Source: Clostridium saudiense (GTDB lineage: Bacteria; Bacillota; Clostridia; Clostridiales; Clostridiaceae). From it: a stretch of DNA of 64,000 nt. The position numbers were made by a program, and so were the translations under genes. A model generated the notes under the pieces. That model was not told the DNA's origin. It was given only the letters and a program-made list of their open reading frames with translations, and made no database searches. The DNA is taken from assembly GCF_000577815.1 (NCBI RefSeq), contig NZ_CBYM010000015.1, forward strand, positions 20,151-84,150, given 5' to 3'. Positions within the stretch are counted from its first letter, which is position 1. Each line of letters begins with the position of its first letter. This document shows positions 37,390-46,656 of the stretch, one piece after another.

Positions 37390-38208
37390 TTATCTTTTAA
37401 AATAATATTCTATATCGCCATATTCCTTAATTTTTTTAGCATCTATTTTTGATATTTCTTCTAATAGATATTCATTTATTAATTTAATATTATTTTCATA
37501 GTTACTATTATCAAGCTGTTTCTTAATCATACCTATAGAATTTTTTTGTGCTATATAAAAAGATAAAGTTGAAATTAATATAGCTTGTACAATTTCACTT
37601 TTATTATTACATATTCCAATGCTACTAGCTATCATACCTGTATAAACATTATCTATAAATTCTTCATCTGTAAAATATTTATTTTTATTCTTTATATAAA
37701 ATTCATTGTATCCATCAGTTATATAATATTTTTCACCTTCAATAATTAAAACACAATTATTTCTTTTGGCAAATCCTCTATAATTAAAGTTAATATTTTC
37801 TTCTTTATTTTGAAGTGCTATTAGTGTATTTATTTCTTCCTTAGTTCCCTTTATTACATTAATATTGTACCTATTAATTAAACTAAATGCTAAATTTCTT
37901 TTGTGAATTATTGAATCTATTCCTTTGGCTTCTAATAATACTACCTCTTTTTTATTCATGGATATTAATTGTTTTTCTATATCCATAATATTTTCATCTT
38001 TTATTTCATCTAAAAAAATTAGTAATGTATTTACTAGACTACTATCATCATTACTTTCATCCAATTTAGATTTTACTTTTCCATTGTAGTATATAATTCC
38101 TCTACTTAAATCTTTTAATCTCTCAATACTAGAGCAACAATATACTCGAGGCAGTTTTTTCTTTTGCAAGTCTAAAACATAATTAATAGACTCCCCACTA
38201 AGCCTCAT
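37390..38208 (-). CDS. Degenerate hydroxyethylthiazole kinase (ThiM)-like protein
   Basis: 272 aa. The order of blocks follows ThiM: KKLPRVYCCSS at the start (ThiM has PLVHxITN), EVVLLEAKGIDSIIHKRNLA in place of the VVLDPVGxGAT stretch, NVIKGTKEEINTLIAL for VIRGNASEI, and LIIEGEKYYITDGYNEFYI for the TGExDYVTDG strand. The catalytic segment GTGC is replaced by NVYTGMIAS, and the Asp-Pro of the substrate site is gone. It may be a kinase of another small molecule or a non-enzymatic relative. No thiamine gene is nearby. The assignment is by eye, not by alignment. Confidence 0.5.
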   Translation of the reverse strand: MRLSGESINYVLDLQKKKLPRVYCCSSIERLKDLSRGIIYYNGKVKSKLDESNDDSSLVNTLLIFLDEIKDENIMDIEKQLISMNKKEVVLLEAKGIDSIIHKRNLAFSLINRYNINVIKGTKEEINTLIALQNKEENINFNYRGFAKRNNCVLIIEGEKYYITDGYNEFYIKNKNKYFTDEEFIDNVYTGMIASSIGICNNKSEIVQAILISTLSFYIAQKNSIGMIKKQLDNSNYENNIKLINEYLLEEISKIDAKKIKEYGDIEYYFKR

Positions 38209-38306
38209 AAATTTTTCCTCACTTTATTATCCAATAGTGCAGTTTTGCCTAATAACATCTTATTCGACAAAATCTACTTTGTGCATCATAGTAGCTGGAA
38301 AAAATA

Positions 38307-38482
38307 AAGGGATTATCTCCAGGAATTAATATAATTTTCGTTAAGAATTTATATTATTCTCTCCAGAAAATTACCTAAAGCTTCGAATGTCGTTTTACTC
38401 CCTCAGCTTTTTAACGGTAATTTTCTTACGAGAATAATTAAATTCTAAAACTCAATTATAATATTCCTTACAATAATCCCTT
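38307..38482. repeat. Large imperfect inverted repeat 1 (about 67-bp arms)
   Basis: Bases 38307-38375 and the reverse complement of 38416-38482 align almost throughout: they share AAGGGATTAT at the outer ends and AGAAAATTACC at the inner ends. Each arm also contains its own hairpin, so the region can fold as one long hairpin or as a four-way structure. T-rich tracts flank both outer ends. No ORF is present. It may be a MITE-like element or a structured small RNA. Confidence 0.7.
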
Positions 38483-38606
38483 CATTTTTTTCTTTATTAC
38501 TAGATGTACTTCCTTAACCCCAATTTAATTTGGATTAGTTAATGTTTTTGGTAGAAGTAGTGGCAAGTTAGTTATTGATATTATTTAGTTTTCTATATTT
38601 ATACAT

Positions 38607-38807
38607 AAAAAAGAAATATTATATTAAAGAGAATATTGAAATTGAGCCGTAGAATTTAATAATTTACGGATAAAAATTTGCGTAAAAAAGATTATACTGT
38701 TTGAGCCTATAGGCGAGTTTTTAATCTTCAGCAAATTTTTAGGAGTAAATTATATAAATTTAAAGCTAGATTTCACTAATTCCCAGAAAGATAATATTTC
38801 TTTTTTT
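38607..38807. repeat. Large imperfect inverted repeat 2 (about 95-bp arms)
   Basis: A perfect 16-bp outer stem AAAAAAGAAATATTAT/ATAATATTTCTTTTTT closes the element. Inside are a CCGTA/TACGG hairpin (38647-38669), the perfect TAAAAATTTGC/GCAAATTTTTA stem (38671-38681 with 38731-38741), AAGATTA/TAATCTT and a GCC-TATA-GGC tip. The two halves align as imperfect reverse complements. The rest of the 38209-38846 gap holds no gene. Confidence 0.7.
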
Positions 38808-38846
38808 CGTTATTACACAGGATAACTAAACTACCACACAATAGCT

Positions 38847-39734
38847 CTATTCTTCGCCGAATACCTTTTTACGAAGTTCAAGTCCTGCTTTTGTTATTGC
38901 AACTCCCCCCATTGCTGTTTCTCTTAGAGATGATGGAAGACTTTTTCCTACCTTGTACATAGCTGAAACTGTATCATCAAATGGGATTTTACTTTCTACT
39001 CCAGCCATAACCATATCAGCTGTACAAAGTGCACTTATTGCACCTGCTGCATTTCTCTTTGCACAAGGAATTTCAACTAAACCTGCAACTGGATCACAAA
39101 CTAATCCTAAAATATTCTTAATAACTATAGCCGCTGCATCTAAGCTCATTTTAGGTGTTCCACCCATCATTTCTACTACAGCTGCTGCTCCCATAGCTGC
39201 TGCTGAACCACATTCAGCTTGACATCCACCTTCTGCACCAGAAAGTGTAGCATTCATTCCAATTATCATTCCTACAGCTGCTGATGCAAATAAAGCATCT
39301 ATAAGCTCTTCATCAGTTTTAGCAAGTTTTTCTCCTGCTGATAAAATTACTGCTGGTAAAATTCCGCATGAGCCAGCCGTTGGACATGCTACTATTCTTC
39401 CCATTGCTGCATTTACTTCAGATGAAGATAACGCCATTGCCATTGCTTTTACTGTAACATCTCCAGTTAACGTATTTCCTTTTTCTAAATATTTTTGAAC
39501 TCTATATCCATCTCCACCAATAAGACCACTTAAGGAATTAACTTTCTTTTCTCTTCCTTCTGTAGCTCCTTCTTTCATAACTTTAAGGTTTTTAGCCATC
39601 TTTTCATATACTTCTTCTCTAGATAGCTCTTTATCTCTCATTTCTATTCTTATAGCATATTCGCTTAATGATATATTTTCTTCTTCACAAATCTTTAATA
39701 ATTCTTCTCCTGATCTTGCTAGCATATTATTCAC
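38847..39734 (-). CDS. sdaAA: L-serine dehydratase, alpha subunit
   Basis: 295 aa. With SdaAB it deaminates serine to pyruvate and ammonia using an oxygen-labile 4Fe-4S cluster. CPTAGSCGILPAV has two cluster Cys, and CDPVAGLVEIPCAKRNA supplies others; GAEGGCQAECGSA is a further conserved block. It overlaps the end of sdaAB by 8 nt. No clear terminator was found just past its stop. Confidence 0.95.
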   Translation of the reverse strand: MNNMLARSGEELLKICEEENISLSEYAIRIEMRDKELSREEVYEKMAKNLKVMKEGATEGREKKVNSLSGLIGGDGYRVQKYLEKGNTLTGDVTVKAMAMALSSSEVNAAMGRIVACPTAGSCGILPAVILSAGEKLAKTDEELIDALFASAAVGMIIGMNATLSGAEGGCQAECGSAAAMGAAAVVEMMGGTPKMSLDAAAIVIKNILGLVCDPVAGLVEIPCAKRNAAGAISALCTADMVMAGVESKIPFDDTVSAMYKVGKSLPSSLRETAMGGVAITKAGLELRKKVFGEE

Positions 39735-40404
39735 CGTCCTTAATTGGATTAATCATTATTACTTTATTTATTCCTTCTATTGCCTTAAGATTTCCTATAA
39801 TTTCAGATGTAACTTCATGATCAACTTCAAATACCATAGTTGCATCCTTACCTTTTTGATTTCTAAAAACTTTCATAAAAGCAATATTTATATCATTATC
39901 ATAAAGAATTGATGTTACCTTAGATACTACTCCTGGAACATCTTTATTAGAAACAATTATTGTTGGATAAGCTCCAGTAAAATTAACTGTATTTCTATTA
40001 ACAGATGTAACTTCTATACTTCCTCCACCAATTGAAGATCCAATTAATTCATAAGTTCCTTCTTTTCCTTTAATAACAAACTCAACTGTATTTGGATGTA
40101 CATCTCCTAAATCAGCTTCTTTAAAATGTATTTTAAGTCCCATTTCTTTAGCTATATCTAACGAATCCCTAAGTCTTAAATCACTTGGTTCCATTCCTAA
40201 AATTCCAGCTACTAATGCTCTATCAGTCCCATGCCCTTTATATGTCTTAGCAAATGAACCATGTAAATAAAATGTTACTTCTTCAATATCTCCTCCAGCA
40301 ACTGCTCTAGCTACTTTCCCTAATCTTGCTGCTCCTGCTGTATGAGAAGAAGATGGACCAACCATTACAGGCCCTAATATATCAAAAACTCCTACGCTCT
40401 TCAT
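39727..40404 (-). CDS. sdaAB: L-serine dehydratase, beta subunit
   Basis: 225 aa. The N-terminal SDH beta domain has FDILGPVMVGPSSSHTAGAARLG, and the C-terminal 75 residues form an ACT domain (GVVSKVTSILYDNDINIAFMK) likely to bind serine or another amino acid. It starts after GGAGGTAAC and is the first gene of the two-gene operon. The upstream gap holds copy C of the dispersed repeat. Confidence 0.95.
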   Translation of the reverse strand: MKSVGVFDILGPVMVGPSSSHTAGAARLGKVARAVAGGDIEEVTFYLHGSFAKTYKGHGTDRALVAGILGMEPSDLRLRDSLDIAKEMGLKIHFKEADLGDVHPNTVEFVIKGKEGTYELIGSSIGGGSIEVTSVNRNTVNFTGAYPTIIVSNKDVPGVVSKVTSILYDNDINIAFMKVFRNQKGKDATMVFEVDHEVTSEIIGNLKAIEGINKVIMINPIKDGE

Positions 40405-40435
40405 ATGTTACCTCCATTTATTATGTAGTTTTACT

Positions 40436-40588
40436 AGTTGTTAGTTTTGAGTTAATAGTTAAGAGTTTAGGGCTAAACTCCTAAAGGAGTTTCTTATATT
40501 TTTCTAAATTCAACTCCGTTGAATTTATTCCCTAACTATTAACTATTAACTATTAACTATTAACTATTAACTATTAACTATTAACTAT
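40436..40588. repeat. Dispersed two-hairpin repeat, copy C, with eight TAACTAT heptamers
   Basis: The left end is GAGTTAATAGTTAAGAG. Hairpin 1 is AAACTCC-TAAA-GGAGTTT (40475-40492); hairpin 2 is AAATTCAAC-TCC-GTTGAATTT (40506-40526). The right end carries eight perfect tandem copies of TAACTAT (40533-40588) that run to within 2 nt of the kinase stop codon. This is the most complete copy. Confidence 0.85.
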
Positions 40589-40590
40589 TC

Positions 40591-42087
40591 TTAGTATTTG
40601 TAAAAAATGCTTCCTCCAATAAATTCTCTTAATATAGAATTTGGTGGTACTATATTTTTATCAACCTCTCTAAAGAATCCTAAAAATTCTTTTAATCTTT
40701 TGGCCTCTTCATAAACAATACTATCTTCTTTAATTTTTTCAAGCTCTTGAAGTGCATATTTCTTTAAAACACACAACTCATATACTAAAGTTGAATTAAA
40801 CATTACATCTGCTTCTTCTTGGTAAACAAAAATATTCTTTTGCTCTCCTCTTTTAATCTTATGCCACATCTTCAACGTATCTTCTGCTCCATGACCTCTA
40901 GATAATTGATCTCTAACTATTCTTCTTACTCTTCTTACATCTGTTGTTGTAATCCTATTATGATTATCTAAATTTAATTGAGTTAGAGCAGAAATATAAA
41001 TTTTAAACTTATATTTTTCATCAATATGTGACGTTAATGTTGGATTTAAAGCATGAATTCCTTCCACTATAATAACTCCATTTTTAGGAAGTTTCATCTT
41101 TTTACCTACCCATTCTCTTTCACCTTTTATAAAGTTAAACTCTGGTATTTCAACTTCTTCACCTTGTAAAAGTAAGTTTAAATGCTTATTAAATAACTCT
41201 GTATCTACTGACTCTATTGTTTCAAAATCATATTCACCATTTTCATCTATTGGTGTTTGATCTCTGTTTACAAAATAATCGTCTAAAGAAATAGGAACTG
41301 GAATTACCCCATTTACCCTTAATTGAATTCCTAGCCTATTTGCAAAAGTTGTTTTACCTGAAGAACTTGGCCCTGCTATTAAGACTAATTTAATATCTTC
41401 TTTTGAACAAATTTTATCTGCAATTTCTGCAATTTTCTTTTCATGAAGCGCTTCTGATATCATTATTAAATTTACTAATTCACCTTGATCAATTTTTTTA
41501 TTTAATGCACCAACGTTACCAACACCTAAAATATCTAGCCATTTTTCAGTCTCTCTAAATATACTACTCATTTTTCTTTGCTCAACAAATTCTGCTAAAG
41601 TAAACTTTTCATAATCATTTGGTCTTCTTAGTATAAATCCATTATCATAATACATTAAATCAAAAACTTTTATATCACTAGTTCTTTCAGTCATAGGCCC
41701 ATAAAAATAATCATATCTTCCATCTAACTCATATAACTTAACTTCTTTAAAATCTACTTGTTCAAGTAAAAGAACCTTATCATACATATTATAAGAGTTA
41801 AAAATATCTATTGCCTTCTCTTTAGTAACTTTTATCTTATTTATAGGTAAATCTCTATCTATTAATTCTTGCATTTTATCTTTTATATCTTTTACATCTT
41901 TCTCATTCAAAGGTTCATCTTTAAAAATCTCTCCAAAAATCCCCCTGCCAACACTATGTTCAATTGTAATTTTAGATTTCGGGAATAAATCTAAAGTTGC
42001 CTTTATAAATATAAATTGCAATGTTTTAGTATATTTTTTTTCTATTTCTTCATTAGCCCTTACTTGTAAATTAATGTCTTTTTTCAT
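40591..42087 (-). CDS. Nucleoside kinase with threonyl-tRNA-synthetase-like N-terminal domain
   Basis: 498 aa. The first 200 residues resemble the second additional (editing-type) domain of ThrRS (KTLQFIFIKATLDLFP, IEHSVGRGIFGE, YFYGPMTERTSDI). Residues about 230-430 form a uridine kinase/phosphoribulokinase-like P-loop domain: LIAGPSSSGKTTFANRL, VPISLDDYFVNRDQTP, EGIHALNPTL and RIVRDQLSRGHGAEDTL. This fusion is known in clostridia and relatives and is annotated as uridine kinase; the true substrate is unclear. There is no tRNA synthetase catalytic core. The repeat array touches its 3' end. Confidence 0.85.
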   Translation of the reverse strand: MKKDINLQVRANEEIEKKYTKTLQFIFIKATLDLFPKSKITIEHSVGRGIFGEIFKDEPLNEKDVKDIKDKMQELIDRDLPINKIKVTKEKAIDIFNSYNMYDKVLLLEQVDFKEVKLYELDGRYDYFYGPMTERTSDIKVFDLMYYDNGFILRRPNDYEKFTLAEFVEQRKMSSIFRETEKWLDILGVGNVGALNKKIDQGELVNLIMISEALHEKKIAEIADKICSKEDIKLVLIAGPSSSGKTTFANRLGIQLRVNGVIPVPISLDDYFVNRDQTPIDENGEYDFETIESVDTELFNKHLNLLLQGEEVEIPEFNFIKGEREWVGKKMKLPKNGVIIVEGIHALNPTLTSHIDEKYKFKIYISALTQLNLDNHNRITTTDVRRVRRIVRDQLSRGHGAEDTLKMWHKIKRGEQKNIFVYQEEADVMFNSTLVYELCVLKKYALQELEKIKEDSIVYEEAKRLKEFLGFFREVDKNIVPPNSILREFIGGSIFYKY

Positions 42088-42155
42088 ACCTAATCCACCC
42101 TTCTAAACCATTATAATATCATTACTTAATTAAAAATCCATATTATAAAATTTAG

Positions 42156-42230
42156 TTAGAACCTTTATCCTTAAGTGAGATTCTAAATTTTAATTTAGTT
42201 AATTTAACTTACTCAACTACTGAAGTAAGT
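42156..42230. other. Two weak hairpins in the 42088-42403 gap
   Basis: TTAGAA/TTCTAA (42156-42161 with 42181-42186) and ACTTACT/AGTAAGT (42207-42213 with 42224-42230) have the same order and spacing as the dispersed repeat but little sequence in common. It may be a far-diverged copy. The rest of this 316-nt gap shows only promoter-like AT-rich DNA. Confidence 0.3.
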
Positions 42231-42403
42231 AAAGTTTTCATCTATTAGTTTTTTAATTAAAGTCTATATACTCTTATTATATACTGCTAAAAAAAATATT
42301 CTATTATTTTTATATATAAACTCCTTTTTATTTTTAAATTCTAACTTTATTAAAGAATAAAAGCATTTTATTTACAAATACTTTAATTAGAGGTGATTTT
42401 ACT

Positions 42404-43312
42404 ATGTTCATTGTCCTAATTAGAACAATTTTTTTATATTTTTTAGTAATACTTGTAATGAGATTAATGGGTAAAAGGCAAATTGGAGAACTACAGCCAT
42501 ATGAATTTGTAATAACAATAATGATATCAGACCTTGCAGCTTTACCTATGCAAGATACTAGATTACCTTTAATTCTTGGAATTATTCCAATTTTAACTTT
42601 GTTATTTATAAAAACAATATTAACTCAATTGCAGTTAAAAAGTCAGTTTACTAGAAAAATACTAGAAGGTGAACCTTGCATTTTAGTTTGTAAAGGTAAA
42701 ATAAATTATCAAGCTTTAAAAAGACAACAAATTAATTTAGATGAGCTTATGGAAGAATTACGATTAGCAGGTTATTTTGATTTAAACGAAATTCAATATG
42801 CTATTTTAGAAAATAATGGTCAACTATCTTTTTTAACTTCTCAAAGCAGTTCTTCTGGCGGAGGTGGATGTAATACTTCTTGCAGTACTAATACTCAGCC
42901 ATTATCATCTGGAAGCCAAAATAGTTCATCTGCCCAAAGTAGTTCTAGTAATTCTCCAAACTCTAATAGCAATACTTCTGGAAGCGAAAGTTCTTCTAAA
43001 AACAATAAAAAAAGTAATCCTACTAATTCTAGCGGAACTAGTAGTTCACAATCTTCCGGAAGTTCAAGTAATTCTGGAAACAGTAGTGCTACTCAACCAC
43101 CTAGTTTACCTATAATTTATGTATTAGATGGTCATGTTAATAAAAACGCTTTAACAACTAGTGGTAAAAATAAGGTATGGATCGAGCAGGAATTAAAAAA
43201 ACGTCATATAGATTCAATTAAAGATGTATTAATAGCTATGATTGATACTCAAGGAAAATTTTATTATCAACTTTATGATAAAAATGAAAAAGAGAAAGGA
43301 GCTAAAAAATGA
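42404..43312 (+). CDS. YetF/DUF421 membrane protein with Ser-rich insert
   Basis: 302 aa. Three N-terminal membrane helices (about 2-85) include the family motif VMRLMGKRQIGELQPYEFVITIMISDLA. The cytoplasmic domain begins at ILEGEPCILVCKGKINYQAL and continues in LDELMEELRLAGYFDLNEIQYAILENNGQLSFL. At about residue 147 it is broken by about 85 residues rich in Ser, Asn and Gly, after which the family fold resumes (PIIYVLDGHVNKNAL, WIEQELKKRHI). DUF421 proteins are tied to spore and membrane stress functions. Its stop overlaps the start of the next gene (ATGA). Confidence 0.88.
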   Translation: MFIVLIRTIFLYFLVILVMRLMGKRQIGELQPYEFVITIMISDLAALPMQDTRLPLILGIIPILTLLFIKTILTQLQLKSQFTRKILEGEPCILVCKGKINYQALKRQQINLDELMEELRLAGYFDLNEIQYAILENNGQLSFLTSQSSSSGGGGCNTSCSTNTQPLSSGSQNSSSAQSSSSNSPNSNSNTSGSESSSKNNKKSNPTNSSGTSSSQSSGSSSNSGNSSATQPPSLPIIYVLDGHVNKNALTTSGKNKVWIEQELKKRHIDSIKDVLIAMIDTQGKFYYQLYDKNEKEKGAKK

Positions 43313-43689
43313 AAAACTCATTATTTTCTATTTTTCTCTTTATAATATTATTAGGATTTTTAACCTATACAGATATTAGCTTTAAAAACCTTTGTTCAGA
43401 AGTAATAGATATGTGTGAAGAAATGGAAACTACTATGAAATCATCATCAAAAGAAGAAAATTTTAAAAATGCAATGGATATATATGATTTAATCCAAGAT
43501 AAAGGTAAATTTGCTGCTATATATATAAACCATGTCGATTATGATGTAATGTTAAATGAAGCATTAAAATTAACTGTATATATTGAAAATGATGATCCTA
43601 GTGAAAGTGAAGCTTCTCTTCACCTCTTAAAGTCTAGCACAGAACATATGAAAAAATTACAAGTTCCAAATATAGAAAACATATTTTAA
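43309..43689 (+). CDS. DUF4363 family protein
   Basis: 126 aa. One N-terminal membrane segment (about 4-22) is followed by a charged helical part outside or at the membrane face (EMETTMKSSSKEENFKNAMDIY). The start overlaps the yetF stop, and the DUF421-DUF4363 pairing is common in clostridia, which suggests they act together. Function is unknown. Confidence 0.75.
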   Translation: MKNSLFSIFLFIILLGFLTYTDISFKNLCSEVIDMCEEMETTMKSSSKEENFKNAMDIYDLIQDKGKFAAIYINHVDYDVMLNEALKLTVYIENDDPSESEASLHLLKSSTEHMKKLQVPNIENIF

Positions 43690-43694
43690 CTAAT

Positions 43695-43731
43695 AATTAG
43701 AAGGTATTCTCTATTTACCTTCTAATTTTTT
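43695..43731 (+). terminator. Terminator of the yetF-DUF4363 pair
   Basis: A 12-bp stem (43695-43706 with 43716-43727) with a 9-nt loop is followed by a T run. Confidence 0.88.
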
Positions 43732-43840
43732 CGCTTAGCAATATCTTAAATCATATAAATTAACTCTTTAAGCAATATCCATATATATTAATATTCATGA
43801 ATATTCTCGGCATATAAATCATATTATTCTTATTATATTT

Positions 43841-43941
43841 ATGCATAATTCTTTCTTATTTTCATGCATAAATATATTTTTTATGCAAATTTAAAAATAA
43901 CCATTGCATAATTATACATAGATGTGTATAATTATAAACAT
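43841..43941 (+). promoter_or_regulatory. ArgR box region of the arginine operon
   Basis: Two 18-bp ARG-box-like sites, 43903-43920 (core TGCATAATTATACA) and 43924-43941 (core TGTATAATTATAAA), are 3 bp apart. Three more half-site-like copies of ATGCATAA/ATGCAAAT start at 43841, 43864 and 43883, about two helical turns apart. The boxes cover the promoter. Confidence 0.75.
43904..43932 (+). promoter_or_regulatory. Promoter of argGHCJBDF
   Basis: TTGCAT (43904-43909), a 17-nt spacer and a perfect TATAAT (43927-43932) lie inside the two ARG boxes. ArgR binding would exclude RNA polymerase. Confidence 0.75.
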
Positions 43942-44030
43942 CAAGTTTATACCCATTCAATGGATTTAAATACAATGATTGGTTTATAGTAAATGATAAC
44001 TATTAACTAAATTAAAGGGGGCTTTTATAT

Positions 44031-45254
44031 ATGAAAAAATTTAATAAAGTTGTTTTAGCTTATTCAGGAGGGCTTGACACATCAATAATAATATCTTGGC
44101 TTAAAGAAACTTATGGTTGTGAAGTTATAGCAGTTGTTGGTAATGTGGGACAAGCAGATGAGCTAGAAGGACTAGAAGAAAAAGCATTAAAAACTGGGGC
44201 ATCAAAAATATATATTGAAGATTTAACAAAGGAATTTGTTTACGATTATATCTTCCCTACACTTCAAGCTGGGGCAGTGTATGAAGGAAAATATTTATTA
44301 GGAACTTCTTTTGCTAGACCTTTAATTGGAAAGAGACTTGTAGAAATTGCAGAAAAGGAAGGTGCAGATGCAATTTGTCACGGTTGTACAGGAAAAGGAA
44401 ATGATCAAGTTCGTTTTGAACTTGCAGTTAAAAACTTTGCCCCTGAAATGCCAATTATAGCACCTTGGAGAATTTGGGATATAAAATCTCGTGAAGAAGA
44501 GATTCAATATGCTTTAGATAGAGAAATTCCAATAAAAATTACTTACGAAACTAATTATAGTAAAGATAAAAACCTGTGGCATTTAAGCCATGAAGGTTTA
44601 GATTTAGAATTTCCTGAAAATGAACCTAAATATGATAAGATTTTAGAAATGTGTAACACCATAGAATCTGCACCTGATAAAGCAACTTATATTACTTTAA
44701 CTTTTGAAAAGGGCATTCCCGTTGCACTTAATGGTATAAAAATGGATGGTGTTTCATTAATAGAAGAATTAAATAAAATCGGTGGAGAAAATGCTATAGG
44801 TATTATGGATATGGTAGAAAATAGGCTTGTTGGTATGAAATCAAGAGGTGTTTACGAAACTCCAGGTGGAACTATTCTTTACAAAGCACATGCTGACTTA
44901 GAAGAACTTTGCTTAGATAAAGCTACTCACCACTTTAAACAATCAATTGCATTAAAATTTGCAGATTTAGTTTACAATGGCGAATGGTTTACTCCACTAA
45001 GAGAAAGTCTTTCAGCTTTTGTTTCTAAAACTCAAGAAACAGTTACTGGTGATGTTAAGCTTAAACTATATAAAGGCAATATTGTTAATGCCGGAATGAA
45101 CTCTCCTTATTCATTATACAGCGAAGAATATGCTACTTTCGGTGAAGATGGCGTATACAATCAAAAAGACTCTGAAGGATTTATAAATCTTTATGGTTTA
45201 CCAACAGTTGTAAATTCAAAGATGAAAGATTCTTTAAAGAAGAAGGATAAATAA
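44031..45254 (+). CDS. argG: Argininosuccinate synthase
   Basis: 407 aa. It joins citrulline and aspartate using [22 protein letters not shown] is the N-type ATP pyrophosphatase loop; [15 protein letters not shown] and IAPWRIWD are conserved substrate-binding blocks. It is the first gene of argGHCJBDF and follows AAAGGGGGC. Putting argG and argH first, ahead of the acetylated-ornithine genes, is common in clostridia. Confidence 0.98.
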   Translation: MKKFNKVVLAYSGGLDTSIIISWLKETYGCEVIAVVGNVGQADELEGLEEKALKTGASKIYIEDLTKEFVYDYIFPTLQAGAVYEGKYLLGTSFARPLIGKRLVEIAEKEGADAICHGCTGKGNDQVRFELAVKNFAPEMPIIAPWRIWDIKSREEEIQYALDREIPIKITYETNYSKDKNLWHLSHEGLDLEFPENEPKYDKILEMCNTIESAPDKATYITLTFEKGIPVALNGIKMDGVSLIEELNKIGGENAIGIMDMVENRLVGMKSRGVYETPGGTILYKAHADLEELCLDKATHHFKQSIALKFADLVYNGEWFTPLRESLSAFVSKTQETVTGDVKLKLYKGNIVNAGMNSPYSLYSEEYATFGEDGVYNQKDSEGFINLYGLPTVVNSKMKDSLKKKDK

Positions 45255-45255
45255 A

Positions 45256-46656
45256 ATGAAGCTTTGGGGTGGAAGATTTACAGAGGGAGTTAATGAGTTA
45301 GTTAATACCTTTAACTCCTCTATTTCAATTGATTCAAGAATGTATAAGGAAGATATCGAGGGTAGTCTTGCTCACGTTAAAATGTTAGGTAAGCAAGGAA
45401 TTATTCCTCTTAAGGATAGTGAAAAAATAATTGAAGGCTTAAAAGAAATATTAATTAGAATTGATAATGGAACTATACAAATAGATAATGATTCAGAAGA
45501 TATTCATAGCTTTATTGAAAGTATTTTAACCTATTATATTGGTGATGAAGGTAAAAAGCTTCATACTGGTAGAAGTAGAAATGACCAAGTTACTTTGGAT
45601 ACAAAACTATATTTAAAGAAATATTTAAAAACAATTATTGATGAAGTATTAAATCTTCATACTACACTGTTAGAAAAGGCAAAAAAAAATATAAATACAA
45701 TAATGCCTGGTTATACTCATATGCAGAAAGCTCAGCCAATTACATTTGCACATCATTTATTGGCATATTGCGAAATGTTTAAAAGAGATATAGGCAGACT
45801 TTTTGACTGCTATAAGAGACTTGATGAAATGCCTCTTGGAAGTGGAGCTTTAGCAACCTCTACATACCCTATTGACAGGGAGTTTGTAGCATCACAGCTT
45901 GGCTTTTCTAAAATCACTCTTAACAGTTTAGACTCTGTTTCTGATAGAGATTATGCAATTGAATCTCTTTCTGCACTTTCATTAATAATGATGCACCTAT
46001 CAAGGTTTTCTGAAGAAATTATACTTTGGTGCACTGGTGAATTTAATTTTATAGAGCTAGATGATGGTTATAGTACTGGAAGCAGTATAATGCCTCAAAA
46101 GAAAAATCCTGATGTTGCAGAATTAGTTAGAGGTAAGTGTCCTAGGGTTTATGGTGATTTAATGACATTACTTACTGTAATGAAAGGAATCCCCCTTGCA
46201 TATAACAAAGATATGCAAGAAGATAAAGAAGCTTTATTTGATGGCTTAGATACTGCTCTTCTTTCACTTCAAACATTTAATGGAATGATAAAAACTATGA
46301 AGGTAAAAAAGGATAATATGAAAAAATCAGCTTCTGGTGGATTTACTAATGCTACTGATGTTGCAGATTATCTTGTTAAAAAAGGAATGGCATTTAGAAG
46401 TGCTCATGAAGTTGTTGGTAGAATAGTCCTTTATTGCATTGATAAAGATATTGCTATAGATGATTTAACTCTAAAAGAATTTAAAGAATTTTCTCCTATT
46501 TTTGAAGAAGATATATATAAAGCAATTGATTTATTAACTTGTGTTGAAGAAAGAAGTGTCATTGGGGGCCCTAGTTCTTCATCAGTAAAAATGCAAATTG
46601 AATTTTTAGAAAAATTTATTAAAACAAATAAGGAGAATTTATCATGTTTAAAGTAG
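45256..46656 (+). CDS. argH: Argininosuccinate lyase
   Basis: 466 aa. It splits argininosuccinate to arginine and fumarate. [15 protein letters not shown] opens the protein, [16 protein letters not shown] and [17 protein letters not shown] are active-site blocks, and [19 protein letters not shown] is the fumarase/aspartase superfamily signature. It begins 1 nt after the argG stop and overlaps argC by 13 nt. Confidence 0.98.
   Translation: MKLWGGRFTEGVNELVNTFNSSISIDSRMYKEDIEGSLAHVKMLGKQGIIPLKDSEKIIEGLKEILIRIDNGTIQIDNDSEDIHSFIESILTYYIGDEGKKLHTGRSRNDQVTLDTKLYLKKYLKTIIDEVLNLHTTLLEKAKKNINTIMPGYTHMQKAQPITFAHHLLAYCEMFKRDIGRLFDCYKRLDEMPLGSGALATSTYPIDREFVASQLGFSKITLNSLDSVSDRDYAIESLSALSLIMMHLSRFSEEIILWCTGEFNFIELDDGYSTGSSIMPQKKNPDVAELVRGKCPRVYGDLMTLLTVMKGIPLAYNKDMQEDKEALFDGLDTALLSLQTFNGMIKTMKVKKDNMKKSASGGFTNATDVADYLVKKGMAFRSAHEVVGRIVLYCIDKDIAIDDLTLKEFKEFSPIFEEDIYKAIDLLTCVEERSVIGGPSSSSVKMQIEFLEKFIKTNKENLSCLK

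Noticed and set aside
38640..38745. Known riboswitch (c-di-GMP, T-box) in inverted repeat 2
   Set aside because: Neither the GCGCAAAGCC-type c-di-GMP core nor a T-box GGNACCGCG is present.
40533..40588. Iterons of an origin of replication
   Set aside because: The heptamers belong to a dispersed repeat, with no initiator gene or DnaA boxes seen nearby.
42864..43115. 83-aa ORF in another frame of the yetF insert
   Set aside because: It is a frame-shifted reading of the low-complexity Ser-rich region; no start signal.
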